Of a stretch of 64,000 nucleotides of DNA, positions 26,423 to 36,091 are shown piece by piece; within the stretch, counting starts at the first letter, position 1, and every line of letters begins with the position of its first letter. The DNA is from Alteromonas sp. KUL42. Its GTDB lineage: Bacteria; Pseudomonadota; Gammaproteobacteria; Enterobacterales; Alteromonadaceae. Position numbers and translations under genes: made by a program. The notes under the pieces are model-generated. The model worked only from the letters and a program-made list of their open reading frames with translations, had not been told where the DNA came from and did no database searches. The stretch lies in NCBI RefSeq assembly GCF_006538325.1, contig NZ_BJKK01000010.1, forward strand, positions 62,001 through 126,000, given 5' to 3'.

Positions 26423-28699
26423 ATGTTTAACAAAGATAAACTTGGCTCTGGCGCACTACTTACCGCGTTGGCATTGAGTGTTTCTTCGGCCTATGCGCAA
26501 GAGACCAAAGACGAACAATCCTCTGCTGAAAAAGAAAAACAAGCAGTTGAACTCATCAAGATTCACGGTGTTAGAAATTCTATTTATAACGTCAAAAAAT
26601 CAGGTGACGCCCGCCGTATGGCGGACCTAGTCGATACACCTGCTACAATTACTGTTCTTACCAAAGACCAAATTGAAGAAATGGGACGCAGTGACTTAAA
26701 AGAAGTATTGTCTACCCAAGCTGGTGTCACTTTAGGTACGGGTGAAAATGGTAATGCTTTCGGTGATCGTTATATTATTCGTGGTCATGAAGCCCGCTCA
26801 GACGTTTTCGTCGACGGATTGCGTGACCCAGGTATGAATACTCGTGAAAGTTTCTCTGTTGAACAAATTGAAATTACAAAAGGCCCAAGCTCAACTTTTG
26901 CAGGCCGAGGCTCTTCTGGTGGCGCAATCAACAGTATTACGAAAAAGGCCAACCTAGGGTATGACTTTGGTCGTGTAGACGTAGGCTTTGGTACAGATAA
27001 CTACTTGCGTGGTACGGTTGACGTAAACACGCCATTATCTGATAACTTCGCAACGCGTATAAACGTGATGACGTCGACTGAAGATGCTCCTAAGCGCGAT
27101 GGTGCAAAACGTGAGCGTACTGGTATTTTGCTGTCGGGTTTATATGATGATCTTCAGAAAACCAAAGTATGGGCTGATGTTTACTATCTAAAAGCAGAAG
27201 ACGTACCAGATTTGGGCTCAACGGCTGTTAACGGCGTCATATTTGAAGATATTCCCGTGTATGCGCAAAAAGGTGATTTTCTGACTTCAGAGGCGCTATC
27301 AGGCACAGTGCGTGTTGAATACGAAATTAATGACGACTGGAAAATATACAATATCACTCGTTACGGTAAAACCGACAATGGTTATTTAGCTACAAGTGCA
27401 GGCGGGACTACTGGCTATGCGACAGAAGAAGACGCTACTAACCAAACCAATGGCTATACCACTTTCACTTTTGGCACACACTCTAACTGGCAGGATGTTG
27501 AACATTTTGCAACGCAACTAAACCTGTTTGGCAATGTGTCGACTGGTTCAGTTGATCATAAGCTGTTATTTAGCGCTGAGTATGCAGATTACTCCGTATT
27601 GAATGGACGTTATGCTGATACGGGTTCTGCTTCAGTAGCAAATTGTTGGGCTTCTGGTCGCGGTGGTGTAAGCAACACGTTCTGTGGTCTTGATGCCAAC
27701 GGTAAAGCCGTAAGTGGCCTGAATACCGTTATCGACCGTTCTGCCGCGTATCAAGGTGACTTTACAGCTGATTATAATTATGAAGTCAGCGCGGTCTCAG
27801 TAATGGATACCATGCAATTAACTGAAGAGCTGATGGTATTTGCTGGTATTCGTATCGATTCCTATGATTACAGCAATAATACAGTAGGCCGCAGCGGCGA
27901 AGCGTTATATGCATTTGACGATACGCTTGTTAATGGTCACCTTGGTGTAGTGTATGAAGTAGTAGACGATATCAATCTTTATGCATCATACGGTACCGCA
28001 TCAAATATCAACGGTGGTGAGTCAGATGTAGGCGGTAACTGTGGTTATGGTGGTGTTTGTACCGATTCAGATGGCAATGCAGCAGCAGACCCAGAGAATG
28101 TGCAAAACATTGAAATTGGCTCGAAAATGTCACTTATTGACGAGTCTCTATTTGTTCAGGTTTCTGCATTCAAGCTGACTAAAGATGACGTTATGGAAGG
28201 TTCTGGTCGTGGCTACGACGTGACTGGGGCATTGAATACCGGTAAAAACGAAGTTACTGGTGTTGAAGTAGCGGTAAACGGTCAGGTGACAGAAAATCTG
28301 AGCATTCAGATTAATGGTGCCGTGATGGACTCAGAAATTCTTGAATCTGCGTCTAACCCAGATAGTGTTGGTCTCCCACTGGCGTTGTTTGCCAATAAGA
28401 GCTTTTATGCGCAGGCTCGTTACCAGTTAACCGAAGATTTTGCATTTGGTGGTGATTTTACCTATAAAGACAAAATGACCGGTGGTCAACCAGATACAGG
28501 TTCAAATGGTCCTGAAGTACCTTCATACTCACTAGTCAATCTTTTCGCATTGTACAATATGACTGATGATCTGACTGTGCGTGTGAACCTAGGAAACTTA
28601 TTTGATAAAGAGTACTATACGTCGACTTACCGTGCACCGAAGTTTATGTACATTGGTGATCGTCAGTCACTTCGCGCAACCGTTACTTACCAGTTCTAA
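26423..28699 (+). CDS. TonB-dependent siderophore receptor, Fiu/CirA-like
   Basis: The 758-residue receptor has a signal peptide (ending SSAYA|QE), a plug domain (PATITVLTKDQIEEMGRSDLKEVL, then YIIRGHEARSDVFVDGLRD) and a barrel that ends in the C-terminal Phe of TVTYQF. The plug signature RDPGMNTRESFSVEQIEITKGPSS (key EITKGPSS) is that of catecholate-siderophore receptors. It is followed 20 bp downstream by a PiuC/YbiX hydroxylase gene, a pairing known for Fiu. Regulation by Fur is likely from the upstream box. Confidence 0.92.
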   Translation: MFNKDKLGSGALLTALALSVSSAYAQETKDEQSSAEKEKQAVELIKIHGVRNSIYNVKKSGDARRMADLVDTPATITVLTKDQIEEMGRSDLKEVLSTQAGVTLGTGENGNAFGDRYIIRGHEARSDVFVDGLRDPGMNTRESFSVEQIEITKGPSSTFAGRGSSGGAINSITKKANLGYDFGRVDVGFGTDNYLRGTVDVNTPLSDNFATRINVMTSTEDAPKRDGAKRERTGILLSGLYDDLQKTKVWADVYYLKAEDVPDLGSTAVNGVIFEDIPVYAQKGDFLTSEALSGTVRVEYEINDDWKIYNITRYGKTDNGYLATSAGGTTGYATEEDATNQTNGYTTFTFGTHSNWQDVEHFATQLNLFGNVSTGSVDHKLLFSAEYADYSVLNGRYADTGSASVANCWASGRGGVSNTFCGLDANGKAVSGLNTVIDRSAAYQGDFTADYNYEVSAVSVMDTMQLTEELMVFAGIRIDSYDYSNNTVGRSGEALYAFDDTLVNGHLGVVYEVVDDINLYASYGTASNINGGESDVGGNCGYGGVCTDSDGNAAADPENVQNIEIGSKMSLIDESLFVQVSAFKLTKDDVMEGSGRGYDVTGALNTGKNEVTGVEVAVNGQVTENLSIQINGAVMDSEILESASNPDSVGLPLALFANKSFYAQARYQLTEDFAFGGDFTYKDKMTGGQPDTGSNGPEVPSYSLVNLFALYNMTDDLTVRVNLGNLFDKEYYTSTYRAPKFMYIGDRQSLRATVTYQF

Positions 28700-28719
28700 A
28701 CCAGCTCTAAGGAATCGCC

Positions 28720-29400
28720 ATGGTCTTGATCGAACAACTTCTCAGTAAAGAAGAAGTCGCTCTTTTTCGCGAACATCTCGATCAAGTACCATGGTTAGAT
28801 GGTAAGGGTACTGCTATGGGCATGTCGGCCGCTGTGAAAGACAATGCCCAAGCAGATGCTAACAACGATACGGTGAAACAGCTAGCCAATGCACTGCTGG
28901 CAAAATATGGTGAGACACCCAAGTTGGTGTCTGCCGTTTTACCGCAAAAAATATTCCCTCCTTGCTTCAATCGTTATACCAATGGTGAAACCTATGGTTT
29001 ACATGTTGACGGCGCAATCATGAGGATCCCTAATTCCTCGGAAGTTTTGCGCTCAGACATGTCGATGACATTGTTTTTATCTGAGCCAAACGAGTACGAA
29101 GGGGGGGAACTGGTCATTCAGACAGAATTTGGCGAACAACGGGTAAAGCCCAAAGCGGGAGATGCTGTTACCTATCCTTCGAGCAGTTTGCACAAAGTTA
29201 CTCCCGTTACATCCGGTGTAAGAGTAGCCGCGATAACTTGGATGCAAAGTCTTGTGGCCGATACGCACATGCGTGAAATTCTTTACGAATTAGATCAGAA
29301 TATTCAGCAACTCATCAACAACAATACCGTGTCTAGAGAGCAATTAGATAGTTTGCATCACGTTTATCACAACCTCATTCGCAAGCACGCCCAGTTGTAA
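28720..29400 (+). CDS. piuC: PKHD-type Fe(II)/2-oxoglutarate hydroxylase, PiuC/YbiX
   Basis: The protein is 226 aa, the family's normal length. It contains the iron ligands His and Asp in YGLHVDGAIM, the second His in SSSLHKVTPV and the 2-oxoglutarate Arg in SGVRVAAITW. Members are found next to catecholate siderophore receptors and are iron-regulated; a role in handling iron chelates is supposed but the substrate is unknown. The start follows AAGGAATC, 20 bp after the receptor stop, so the two form an operon. Confidence 0.93.
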   Translation: MVLIEQLLSKEEVALFREHLDQVPWLDGKGTAMGMSAAVKDNAQADANNDTVKQLANALLAKYGETPKLVSAVLPQKIFPPCFNRYTNGETYGLHVDGAIMRIPNSSEVLRSDMSMTLFLSEPNEYEGGELVIQTEFGEQRVKPKAGDAVTYPSSSLHKVTPVTSGVRVAAITWMQSLVADTHMREILYELDQNIQQLINNNTVSREQLDSLHHVYHNLIRKHAQL

Positions 29401-29533
29401 CAATACAAATGGCATAATGTGGATATCTTTTGTAGTTCAAATTTACAAACTATTTTTATTTGCTCATCACTAAGGAAATTAATGCTATAGTTGCGAAGTA
29501 AGATACAGCGTTAACGTTTACGAGGGACAGTAA

Positions 29534-30424
29534 ATGGTCCGAGCCGTAATGGTTCTATTAATATTGTTGATTAGACTCGCATATGCAAATGATATCAGTC
29601 GCCAGGAGCAGGGTGATGACCTTGTTTTTCACGCTGATAATTTGTTTCTTACAGAGCGCGTTAATCTGCAAGATGTTCCTTACTCAACCGCGGTAGATAC
29701 CGTGCAAATGCTTTTTGACGAACTTGGCTACACTTCACCTGTTCTTCATGTCCCTCTGGTTCGTTCATTTCTTAATATGGAGAACGGGGAAAACGTGTGT
29801 GTGCTAAATAGAATTAAATCGCCGGAGCGAGAAAGAAGCTTTCTTTACTCATTGCCTCTGAACTTTTTCCAAACACAACGCTTTTATCAAATAGCTTCGC
29901 TTCCGCCTATTAATGAGTATTTTTTGAACGCGGATGGTGAAGTTCAAAGCATACACGACGTTTTGGCTTCCTATCCAGAGTCTTTTATTGTGCTGCCCGA
30001 GTTCTATTCCTTTGGTGAAAAAGTTGATGCGGATATAGGGCAAGTAGATAAGAACCAAATTCTTCGGGTAGCGAACGATGCTTACTATTCAAGGTTCATG
30101 AATATGTTCGCTAATGGGAAGTCCGATTTTGCTTTACTTTTTCCTGCAACCGTTTATCGAAATTTTGGTGAAGACATGCCCGTTGCAGTGCGCAGTTATG
30201 CTATTGCTGGTAATCCAAGTGTTGTATCAGGGCACGTCATTTGTCCAAGTACGCAACAGGGAGCAAGCCACATAGAACGAATTAACTCGGCTATTAAGCT
30301 GCTTTACACACGACCTGAATTCATAGAGGCGCACACCAACTATTTGCCTGCTCAAGACATACCAAATTTGCGCGGAGCTATTGAAATTGCTATCAATGAT
30401 ATTTTAACTTCTGGAATAAATTAA
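29534..30424 (+). CDS. Periplasmic solute-binding-like protein (TIGR02285-like)
   Basis: The 296-residue product has a short signal peptide (ending RLAYA|ND) and the two-lobe organisation of family-3 binding proteins: VDTVQMLFDELGYTSPVLHVPLVRSF, then DFALLFPATVYRNFG and a C-terminal LYTRPEFIEAHTNY. It resembles the conserved hypothetical group TIGR02285, common as orphan genes in marine gammaproteobacteria. No transporter or sensor is adjacent. The ligand is unknown. A truncated relative lies at 57653-58039. Confidence 0.55.
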   Translation: MVRAVMVLLILLIRLAYANDISRQEQGDDLVFHADNLFLTERVNLQDVPYSTAVDTVQMLFDELGYTSPVLHVPLVRSFLNMENGENVCVLNRIKSPERERSFLYSLPLNFFQTQRFYQIASLPPINEYFLNADGEVQSIHDVLASYPESFIVLPEFYSFGEKVDADIGQVDKNQILRVANDAYYSRFMNMFANGKSDFALLFPATVYRNFGEDMPVAVRSYAIAGNPSVVSGHVICPSTQQGASHIERINSAIKLLYTRPEFIEAHTNYLPAQDIPNLRGAIEIAINDILTSGIN

Positions 30425-30444
30425 TCTTGTGCCACTACCAGTTA

Positions 30445-30505
30445 GCAACAAGCGAGTTATTGAGAAATATAAAGAAGCAATGAGACCACTTTGCCAGCTT
30501 GTTGC
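30445..30505. other. Spaced inverted repeat between convergent genes
   Basis: GCAACAAGC (30445-30453) and GCTTGTTGC (30497-30505) are perfect 9-bp arms separated by 43 bases, in the gap between two convergent genes. It may act as a weak bidirectional stop, but no T run follows. Confidence 0.35.
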
Positions 30506-30509
30506 CTTA

Positions 30510-31418
30510 TTACATTTTATGTGTTTGTCGCAAACGTTGAATATCCTTTTGGGGCGGAAGGCCAAATAAACGGCTATATTCCCGACTGAACTGCGATGAA
30601 CTCTCATAACCAACTAAATTACTCGCCAGCGTCGCATCAACACCGTTAACCAGCATTTGATCTCTTGCTTCCTGTAGTCGTAAGGTTTTTAAATACTGCA
30701 ATGGACTGGTGCCGGTTAACGCCTTAAAATGCTGCCTGAATGTAGAAGCACTCATGTGTGCTTGTTCAGCCAGTTCGTTCATACCAATAGCTTGGGAAAA
30801 ATTCTGTTTTAGCCAAGTGGCCGCTTTTAATACATTCCCATTGGGTGAACCTAATGCAGCCATGTGACGAAGGTGCATACCATGGGGGCTATCAAGTAAC
30901 CTTACGACAATTTCTTTTTCAACTAAAGGCAGCAACCCTTTTTTTAGTGACGGTTGTTTCTCTAGCGCTAGCAGTCGCTTTAATGAATCTAAAAGACCTT
31001 CATCGACTTCATACGAGGATAACGCTTGAAATTTCATGTCTTTTGGCGGTTTTGAAAGTTTCAATTCCGCACATGTTTGCATAATAAGCGAGTAGTCCAA
31101 TTTTAGGATCAGGGCAATAAAAGGCGCATGTCGAGATGCAGTAGACACATGAGATACGACGGGTAGGTCAAACGTAGTGAGCATTGCTTGACCAGCATTG
31201 CAGTAAGTCACCTCATTGTCCTGTAAAAGCTCTTTGCCACCTTGAAGGACAACGGCCAAACTTAAAGTGTAGATACAATGTAAGGGCTCTGTGGGGGCAT
31301 TACAAACATGAACTGTCAAACCCTGAATGCCTGATTCAAAATCCCCTTCTTTGCGAGTAAATTCCTTTACCAATTGAAGTAGCTCTTCATTAATCAACGT
31401 CTTTTGCTCAGGATTCAT
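30510..31418 (-). CDS. AraC-family transcriptional regulator
   Basis: This 302-residue protein has the N-terminal AraC-type sensing domain (residues about 25-190) and two C-terminal helix-turn-helix motifs, the second ending in GYESSSQFSREYSRLFGLPPQ. It is of the YqhC-like type that often responds to aldehydes or related compounds. The gene is transcribed in the same direction as, and lies downstream of, the hydrolase pair, and is a likely local regulator. The start follows AAGGAATATCC. Confidence 0.9.
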   Translation of the reverse strand: MNPEQKTLINEELLQLVKEFTRKEGDFESGIQGLTVHVCNAPTEPLHCIYTLSLAVVLQGGKELLQDNEVTYCNAGQAMLTTFDLPVVSHVSTASRHAPFIALILKLDYSLIMQTCAELKLSKPPKDMKFQALSSYEVDEGLLDSLKRLLALEKQPSLKKGLLPLVEKEIVVRLLDSPHGMHLRHMAALGSPNGNVLKAATWLKQNFSQAIGMNELAEQAHMSASTFRQHFKALTGTSPLQYLKTLRLQEARDQMLVNGVDATLASNLVGYESSSQFSREYSRLFGLPPQKDIQRLRQTHKM

Positions 31419-31484
31419 TGGATATTCCTTGGTAATATTGATTGTAGGTGTCGAGCATGTCCTTTTGCAATACCTATTGATATA

Positions 31485-31504
31485 CCGCTCAAATCAATGA
31501 GCGG
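31485..31504 (-). other. Hairpin between the broken hydrolase and the araC-type gene
   Basis: CCGCTCA and TGAGCGG with a 6-base loop, between the hydrolase stop and the regulator start. It lacks a real T run on the minus strand and may be a weak terminator or mRNA-processing structure. Confidence 0.35.
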
Positions 31505-31543
31505 CGTACTTTCGCTACGATTGCAGGTAGTGAGGCGCGTTTT

Positions 31544-32479
31544 TTATACGTGTTTTTCCAGAAATGGCAGAATCTGTGCCATTGCTTTTGAAACTGGCTC
31601 ATCCTTATCGTACAAATCGTAATGTGAAATGTCGTCGAGTTCTACGAGTCGACGGTCTTTACTTGTCGTCGCTTTACCATAGACTTCCTGACCATCTCGA
31701 TAAGCACCGAATGCGCCAACATTTTTGCCTATTACGGTCATAACTGGTTGTGTTAGTAGCGTTTCGGTATAAGCAAATGCATCCCAACTTAGTATGCGCT
31801 GGGCATTAGAAAACACCATTCTTGTGGCACCACCTTCACTTTGTCCACGCGGCGTTTTGTAATAATCCGTTGCTTCAAACACATCTCGCTCTGTCAGTCC
31901 CATTTCAGTTGCCACAGCGGGAGAGGGCGGCAGAAGTTCATTAACCTGTAGTGCCTCGCCTCTTACTTCTTATGTACGCTGTTCTGCCATCGTAATTAAC
32001 GCACCAAGTGGGTTAAACTCACTGAAACCTTCACGAAATAAGCGCCCAAGGTTCACTGGCGTAATGCCAACTACTGCTTTCAGTCGTTTTTCGGTTAATG
32101 CAGCATTAATAATATATGCCCCACCACCACAAACGCCGATCCCTGCTATTCGATCTGAATCCACATAAGGTAGCGATACGGCATAATCAATAGCTCGACT
32201 GATATCTTCTACGCGTTGTGACGGATCTTCAATAAATCTGGGCAAACCACCAGACTCACCCTGAAAACTTGCATCGAAAGCAATAACAACATAGCCCGCT
32301 TGCGCTAGTGCCTTACCATAAATGGCACTTGAGGTTTGCTCTTTACAACTGCCAAACGGGTGTACACTGATGACTGTTGGATAGGTTGAATTCTGGTCAA
32401 AATTGTCTGGGTACAGCACTAATGCAGCTATTGGCCAGTTCATATTGTGATTCTGAAAAGTAACGTTTTGAATGTTCAT
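31544..32479 (-). pseudogene. Alpha/beta hydrolase, interrupted by one stop codon
   Basis: A single reading frame from the ATG at 32479 to 31544 encodes a protein of 311 codons similar along its length to the intact hydrolase next door. It is interrupted by TAA at 31970-31972 (after AEQRT). The 5' part has the YcjY/DLH-like pattern (SVHPFGSCKEQTS, AFDASFQGESGG, GIGVCGGGAYI with Cys as the likely nucleophile) and the 3' part has the end of the fold with ISHYDLYD holding the His. A single nonsense change would explain it, so it is a recent pseudogene, a sequencing error or a readthrough case. It follows the intact copy by about 50 bp. Confidence 0.75.
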
Positions 32480-32493
32480 AATATTCTCCTTTT

Positions 32494-32518
32494 AGCAGAG
32501 GCAATAGGGGCCTCTGCT
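32494..32518 (-). other. Intercistronic hairpin between the two hydrolase genes
   Basis: AGCAGAGGC and GCCTCTGCT form a perfect 9-bp stem with a 7-base loop. It directly precedes the ribosome site of the second hydrolase on the minus strand. There is no T run, so mRNA stabilisation or processing is more likely than termination. Confidence 0.5.
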
Positions 32519-32528
32519 ACGTTGGAAA

Positions 32529-33446
32529 TTAAGCTAAAGTTCGCTTGAAGAAAGGGGCTAATACACTGATCGCACTTTTAATTTCATTTTCGCCGTCGTA
32601 TAAATCCATGTGGTTGGCACCGTCGATAACATGCATGGTTTTATCTGTTGATGCAGCGCGTTCCATCAAATCATCACTCATCCACTTGCTACCAGCATTG
32701 CTACCAACTACGGTTAAAAGTGGCTGGGTAAGAAATGCTTCTGCTTTAAAGAAAGCATCGTAGCTAATGAGTTGCGTTAAGCTTCTGGCAGTACCAAAAC
32801 CTGGTGCAGTACAGTATGCCGCTCGGTCAGTGTGATAGTATTCCCACGCTTGGCGAAGCTCCTCATTGGGCGCATCTTCCTCTTTCAATGGCGCCATTGG
32901 CATGGTCGCAGTATCATTTCCACTGGCGTCTGACGTTCTTGAATCAGAACCTGCTTGCAAATAAGGCAGTGCATCACTGTCTTTTACGTTGTTGTCCCAA
33001 CCATTTCTAAACATTTGACCGATGTTCACCATACTGACCGTACCGACGGCTTTGATTCGTCTGTCGTTAATAGCAGCATTGGCGGTATAACCAGCGCCAG
33101 CACAGATGCCCATCGCGCCAATTCGGTCGTTGTCTACATAAGGAAGAGTAGTCAAATAATCAATAGCAGCACTGACATCTTCAGTACGTACGTGAGGGTT
33201 TTCCAATTGACGCGGTGTGCCTGTGCTTTCTCCTTGGTAAGATGCGTCGTAAGCCAGAGCAACAATGCCATTTTCAGCCAGTTTCTCAGCGTATGTACCA
33301 GCTGTTTGCTCTTTCACTCCACCGCCTGGGTGAGAAACAACAACCGCTGGGTAGGTGCTTGACTCGTCAAAGTCTTTGGGAAGAAATACCAGTCCAGCCA
33401 TAGTGATTTCTAGACCATTTGTATTTGGGAAGTTGACTTTATTCAT
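32529..33446 (-). CDS. Alpha/beta hydrolase, YcjY/dienelactone-hydrolase-like
   Basis: The 305-residue protein has the oxyanion loop SHPGGGVKEQ, ALAYDASYQGES, a nucleophile elbow GAMGICAGAGYT (Cys or a nearby residue rather than the usual GxSxG), an acid after LTQPLLTVVGS and the His in GANHMDLYD. Substrate is unknown; relatives act on esters or small lactones. It is paralogous to the broken gene downstream. Two direct repeats with a 21-bp period lie 111-143 bp upstream and could bind the neighbouring AraC regulator. Confidence 0.85.
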   Translation of the reverse strand: MNKVNFPNTNGLEITMAGLVFLPKDFDESSTYPAVVVSHPGGGVKEQTAGTYAEKLAENGIVALAYDASYQGESTGTPRQLENPHVRTEDVSAAIDYLTTLPYVDNDRIGAMGICAGAGYTANAAINDRRIKAVGTVSMVNIGQMFRNGWDNNVKDSDALPYLQAGSDSRTSDASGNDTATMPMAPLKEEDAPNEELRQAWEYYHTDRAAYCTAPGFGTARSLTQLISYDAFFKAEAFLTQPLLTVVGSNAGSKWMSDDLMERAASTDKTMHVIDGANHMDLYDGENEIKSAISVLAPFFKRTLA

Positions 33447-33556
33447 GTTGAACGCTCCTAAGCTTAAACCTAAATCATCTGTTGATGCTGATTTGCCTTA
33501 TTGCTACATCAGCATTCGCTACGGGAATAAGTATAGAAAGTGAGCGGTTGAAATGT

Positions 33557-33589
33557 TTGCCTAAAATGACGAACTGATTGCCTGAAATG
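33557..33589. promoter_or_regulatory. Two direct repeats with 21-bp period, candidate AraC site
   Basis: TTGCCTAAAATG (33557-33568) and TTGCCTGAAATG (33578-33589) are spaced exactly 21 bp apart, two helical turns, as expected for tandem half-sites of AraC/XylS regulators. They lie upstream of the intact hydrolase gene. The rest of the 320-bp gap 33447-33765 shows nothing else I can name. Confidence 0.5.
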
Positions 33590-33765
33590 TGATTTTGTAC
33601 TTAGTTATGGAAAACCCAACTCGCAATCAGTCTCTGGCAAGGGGGAAAGCTGAAAGTAGTATATTTAGAATAAATGCATCCTGCTCTGTGACTTCCTTGT
33701 AGAGCAGGTATTTGATAGTGCTTTTTAAGCTGAAACTGTTTACACAAGACCAGCTCAAACCAATG

Positions 33766-34320
33766 TTATTTGAATTGATAATTTACATAATTATTGTCTG
33801 TTAACGTAACCAGTACTTCATTCTCTATTCCTACGGTATTTAGCTCAATTAACAGTTTGGTTGCAGTATTCGCTGTTTCAACTTCTCGCAATACTTCTCC
33901 ATTGGCATTAGTTCGTGCAACAGTCAGTAAGGCTTTTTGCTGTAGGCGTTCATCGGTTAGCTCATTGATGTCACTGTCTACCACAGAAATGAACATTAGT
34001 GCATTGCCTATTGCGCGGCCGTCGGCATTTATTGCACTGATGTCCAGGGTGATTACTTTGTGCGTATCAAATGTAAAATCAGGTTGTATATATAATTGTT
34101 CCGAGTTGTTTGCTTCGTTGTCTAAACCTGTTTCATCAGGTAAGTAGTTTTCATCTTCATTTTCGTCAGGGTCGTTAGGCACAGGGGCTGGAGCCGGCGC
34201 AGGCGTTTCACTAGGTGCTGACGAATTGCTACCACCGCCACCTCCACAAGCACTAAGTATCCCAAGACAAAATATAACAGTTAGCATAAAAAATAATGTT
34301 TTATTGAATTGATAATCCAT
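33766..34320 (-). CDS. Lipoprotein of unknown function
   Basis: The 184-residue product has a lipobox at LSAC (Cys near residue 25), then a GGGGG and Pro/Asp/Glu-rich linker, and a C-terminal Ig-like beta domain (HKVITLDISAINADGRAIGNALMFI, then LLIELNTVGIENEVLVTLTDN). It starts 12 bp after the LruC-domain gene and is surely in one operon with it. Function is unknown; the LruC partner suggests a surface assembly. Confidence 0.7.
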   Translation of the reverse strand: MDYQFNKTLFFMLTVIFCLGILSACGGGGGSNSSAPSETPAPAPAPVPNDPDENEDENYLPDETGLDNEANNSEQLYIQPDFTFDTHKVITLDISAINADGRAIGNALMFISVVDSDINELTDERLQQKALLTVARTNANGEVLREVETANTATKLLIELNTVGIENEVLVTLTDNNYVNYQFK

Positions 34321-34332
34321 TGTCAGGCCCTC

Positions 34333-35955
34333 TTAGCGATTAGGTACATAGTAAAGGTGGTCGCGATTGCTGGTTTGAAACCAGTCTTTGGCTTGTTCTC
34401 CCGAACTTTCTACCCAGGTTTCATAATCGGCATAGCACCACACAATGTCTTTGTATTCGCGAGGGTAGTACCAAGTTCCACTTACTTTTAAACCCCATGC
34501 TAGATTTTCTGCGCTTCTATAAAAGCGACCTGTATCAGGGTCTGAGGTATCGGCATGCTGACCAAACAATGTGTAGTCCATTTTGTCAGTAGGTGGATAG
34601 CCAGCAAAGTGAATTTCATGACTTCGTTTGTTTGTTCGGAAAATGAAAAAATCGAGGTCGGAATGCAACAGCGCGTTAATGCCATTGGTAAACTCAACAT
34701 CCAATGTAAAAGGCACTGGGGCATACTCTGGGCATGTTTTGACCGTATTGAAAAATTTGCAGTCACCTTCGCCATCTGTTGCTGTAAAGTCATGTGTGTC
34801 ATCCCACAGCACTAACACGGTATTGGTTTGTCCCTGTTCGGCGTTAAGTGTGAATTGCTGACCATCTACATTAATACTACCTGTTTTAAACAACGACGAT
34901 GTTGTGTTCATTATGCGCATCGCAAAGCCATTATTGAAACCTGCGCCACGGGCATCAATGAACCCTTCAAGTTTAAAGCCGGTAATTGTACCTTCGGCAC
35001 TATAAATAGTTTGCAAGCGTTCGCGAATAACTAAGTCGTTCATGTCGTAATCACCCAAGCGCGGCCATTTGTCTTCAAATGCGAGTGACACATAGTTATT
35101 GTTTGAAGGGTAATAGCTGCTAAATGCGCGACGATAGTTGTTTGGAAATTCGTCCAGTGCGTCAGCGATACCATCAGCATCGCTGTCATTTGCTTCAGGT
35201 ATTGTTATCAAGTCAGCAGTATCTAATGCACTAGAGGGGGTGGTCTTAACAGAAAATACGGCATCGTTAAAATCGTTGTCACCCCAAGTCCGTGGTAAAT
35301 CTTCGAATCCTAATACTACTTCTTGTACATAAGGGTCGTATAAGGTTGCCATGTGTTGGCGAAGGTTTTCACTTGATTCTGGGTTCAGGTGTTTTAACGA
35401 ATAGTAATAGGGAACTGCGCTGCTCTTCACTCCTGTATCGCTAGAGAAACCGTTCGCTGCAATGAAAAAGCCGATACTGGTGCCTGCAGGAAAATGCCCA
35501 ATGCTGACTCTATCACCTTGACGCAAATGAGGGTAAGACAAATTGGGAAACACGATGGTTTCACGAACGTCAAAACGGGTTGCTGGCAAAGCGCTGGGAT
35601 CAAATGTGAAGTAGCCGAAAGCGTTTCTATAACCAGCGCCTTCGTGTAAAAAAGTAATGAACACTTCCCCGTCTTCTATCAAATGGATAGTCGACCCTGC
35701 GTCATCAGTGATAAAGGCTTCGTTTAATTCACTTTCTGGCAGTGCGTTGGCAATACGGTCAAAAAAATCATTTGGGTATGAACTTATATAGACTAACTCA
35801 TCGGGTTTTCCAGTGGTGAGTTCATAACCATTCGGCCAAGCTTGGTCAGAAGCAAAGCGCCATACATATTGTCCGTTAATAACTTCAACAGCATGCAGCT
35901 GTGTTGATATGAAGGTAATGGCAAGTGCAACACAGACTATTAATGCGTGTCTCAT
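34333..35955 (-). CDS. LruC-domain secreted protein
   Basis: The 540-residue protein has a signal peptide (ending QLHA|VE) and two calcium-loop-like motifs seen in DUF4114/LruC proteins: EDLPRTWGDNDFNDAVF near the middle and FEDKWPRLGDYDMNDLV further on. LruC proteins of gammaproteobacteria are secreted or surface-exposed and of unknown role. I chose the ATG at 35955, which follows AGAGGAAAAGCT, over an open ATG nine codons upstream. Its partner is the lipoprotein gene 12 bp downstream. Confidence 0.8.
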   Translation of the reverse strand: MRHALIVCVALAITFISTQLHAVEVINGQYVWRFASDQAWPNGYELTTGKPDELVYISSYPNDFFDRIANALPESELNEAFITDDAGSTIHLIEDGEVFITFLHEGAGYRNAFGYFTFDPSALPATRFDVRETIVFPNLSYPHLRQGDRVSIGHFPAGTSIGFFIAANGFSSDTGVKSSAVPYYYSLKHLNPESSENLRQHMATLYDPYVQEVVLGFEDLPRTWGDNDFNDAVFSVKTTPSSALDTADLITIPEANDSDADGIADALDEFPNNYRRAFSSYYPSNNNYVSLAFEDKWPRLGDYDMNDLVIRERLQTIYSAEGTITGFKLEGFIDARGAGFNNGFAMRIMNTTSSLFKTGSINVDGQQFTLNAEQGQTNTVLVLWDDTHDFTATDGEGDCKFFNTVKTCPEYAPVPFTLDVEFTNGINALLHSDLDFFIFRTNKRSHEIHFAGYPPTDKMDYTLFGQHADTSDPDTGRFYRSAENLAWGLKVSGTWYYPREYKDIVWCYADYETWVESSGEQAKDWFQTSNRDHLYYVPNR

Positions 35956-36091
35956 AGCTTTTCCTCTTGGTTGAAAATGCAACAGAGGTATAGAGGCTAT
36001 AAGTGTGCCAGTTGTTTAAGTTTTTGTAATTATTGAAGAAAAATCATTTTAAGCTGTTTGTTTCAAACATTTTTCGCATAATGCAATGCAA

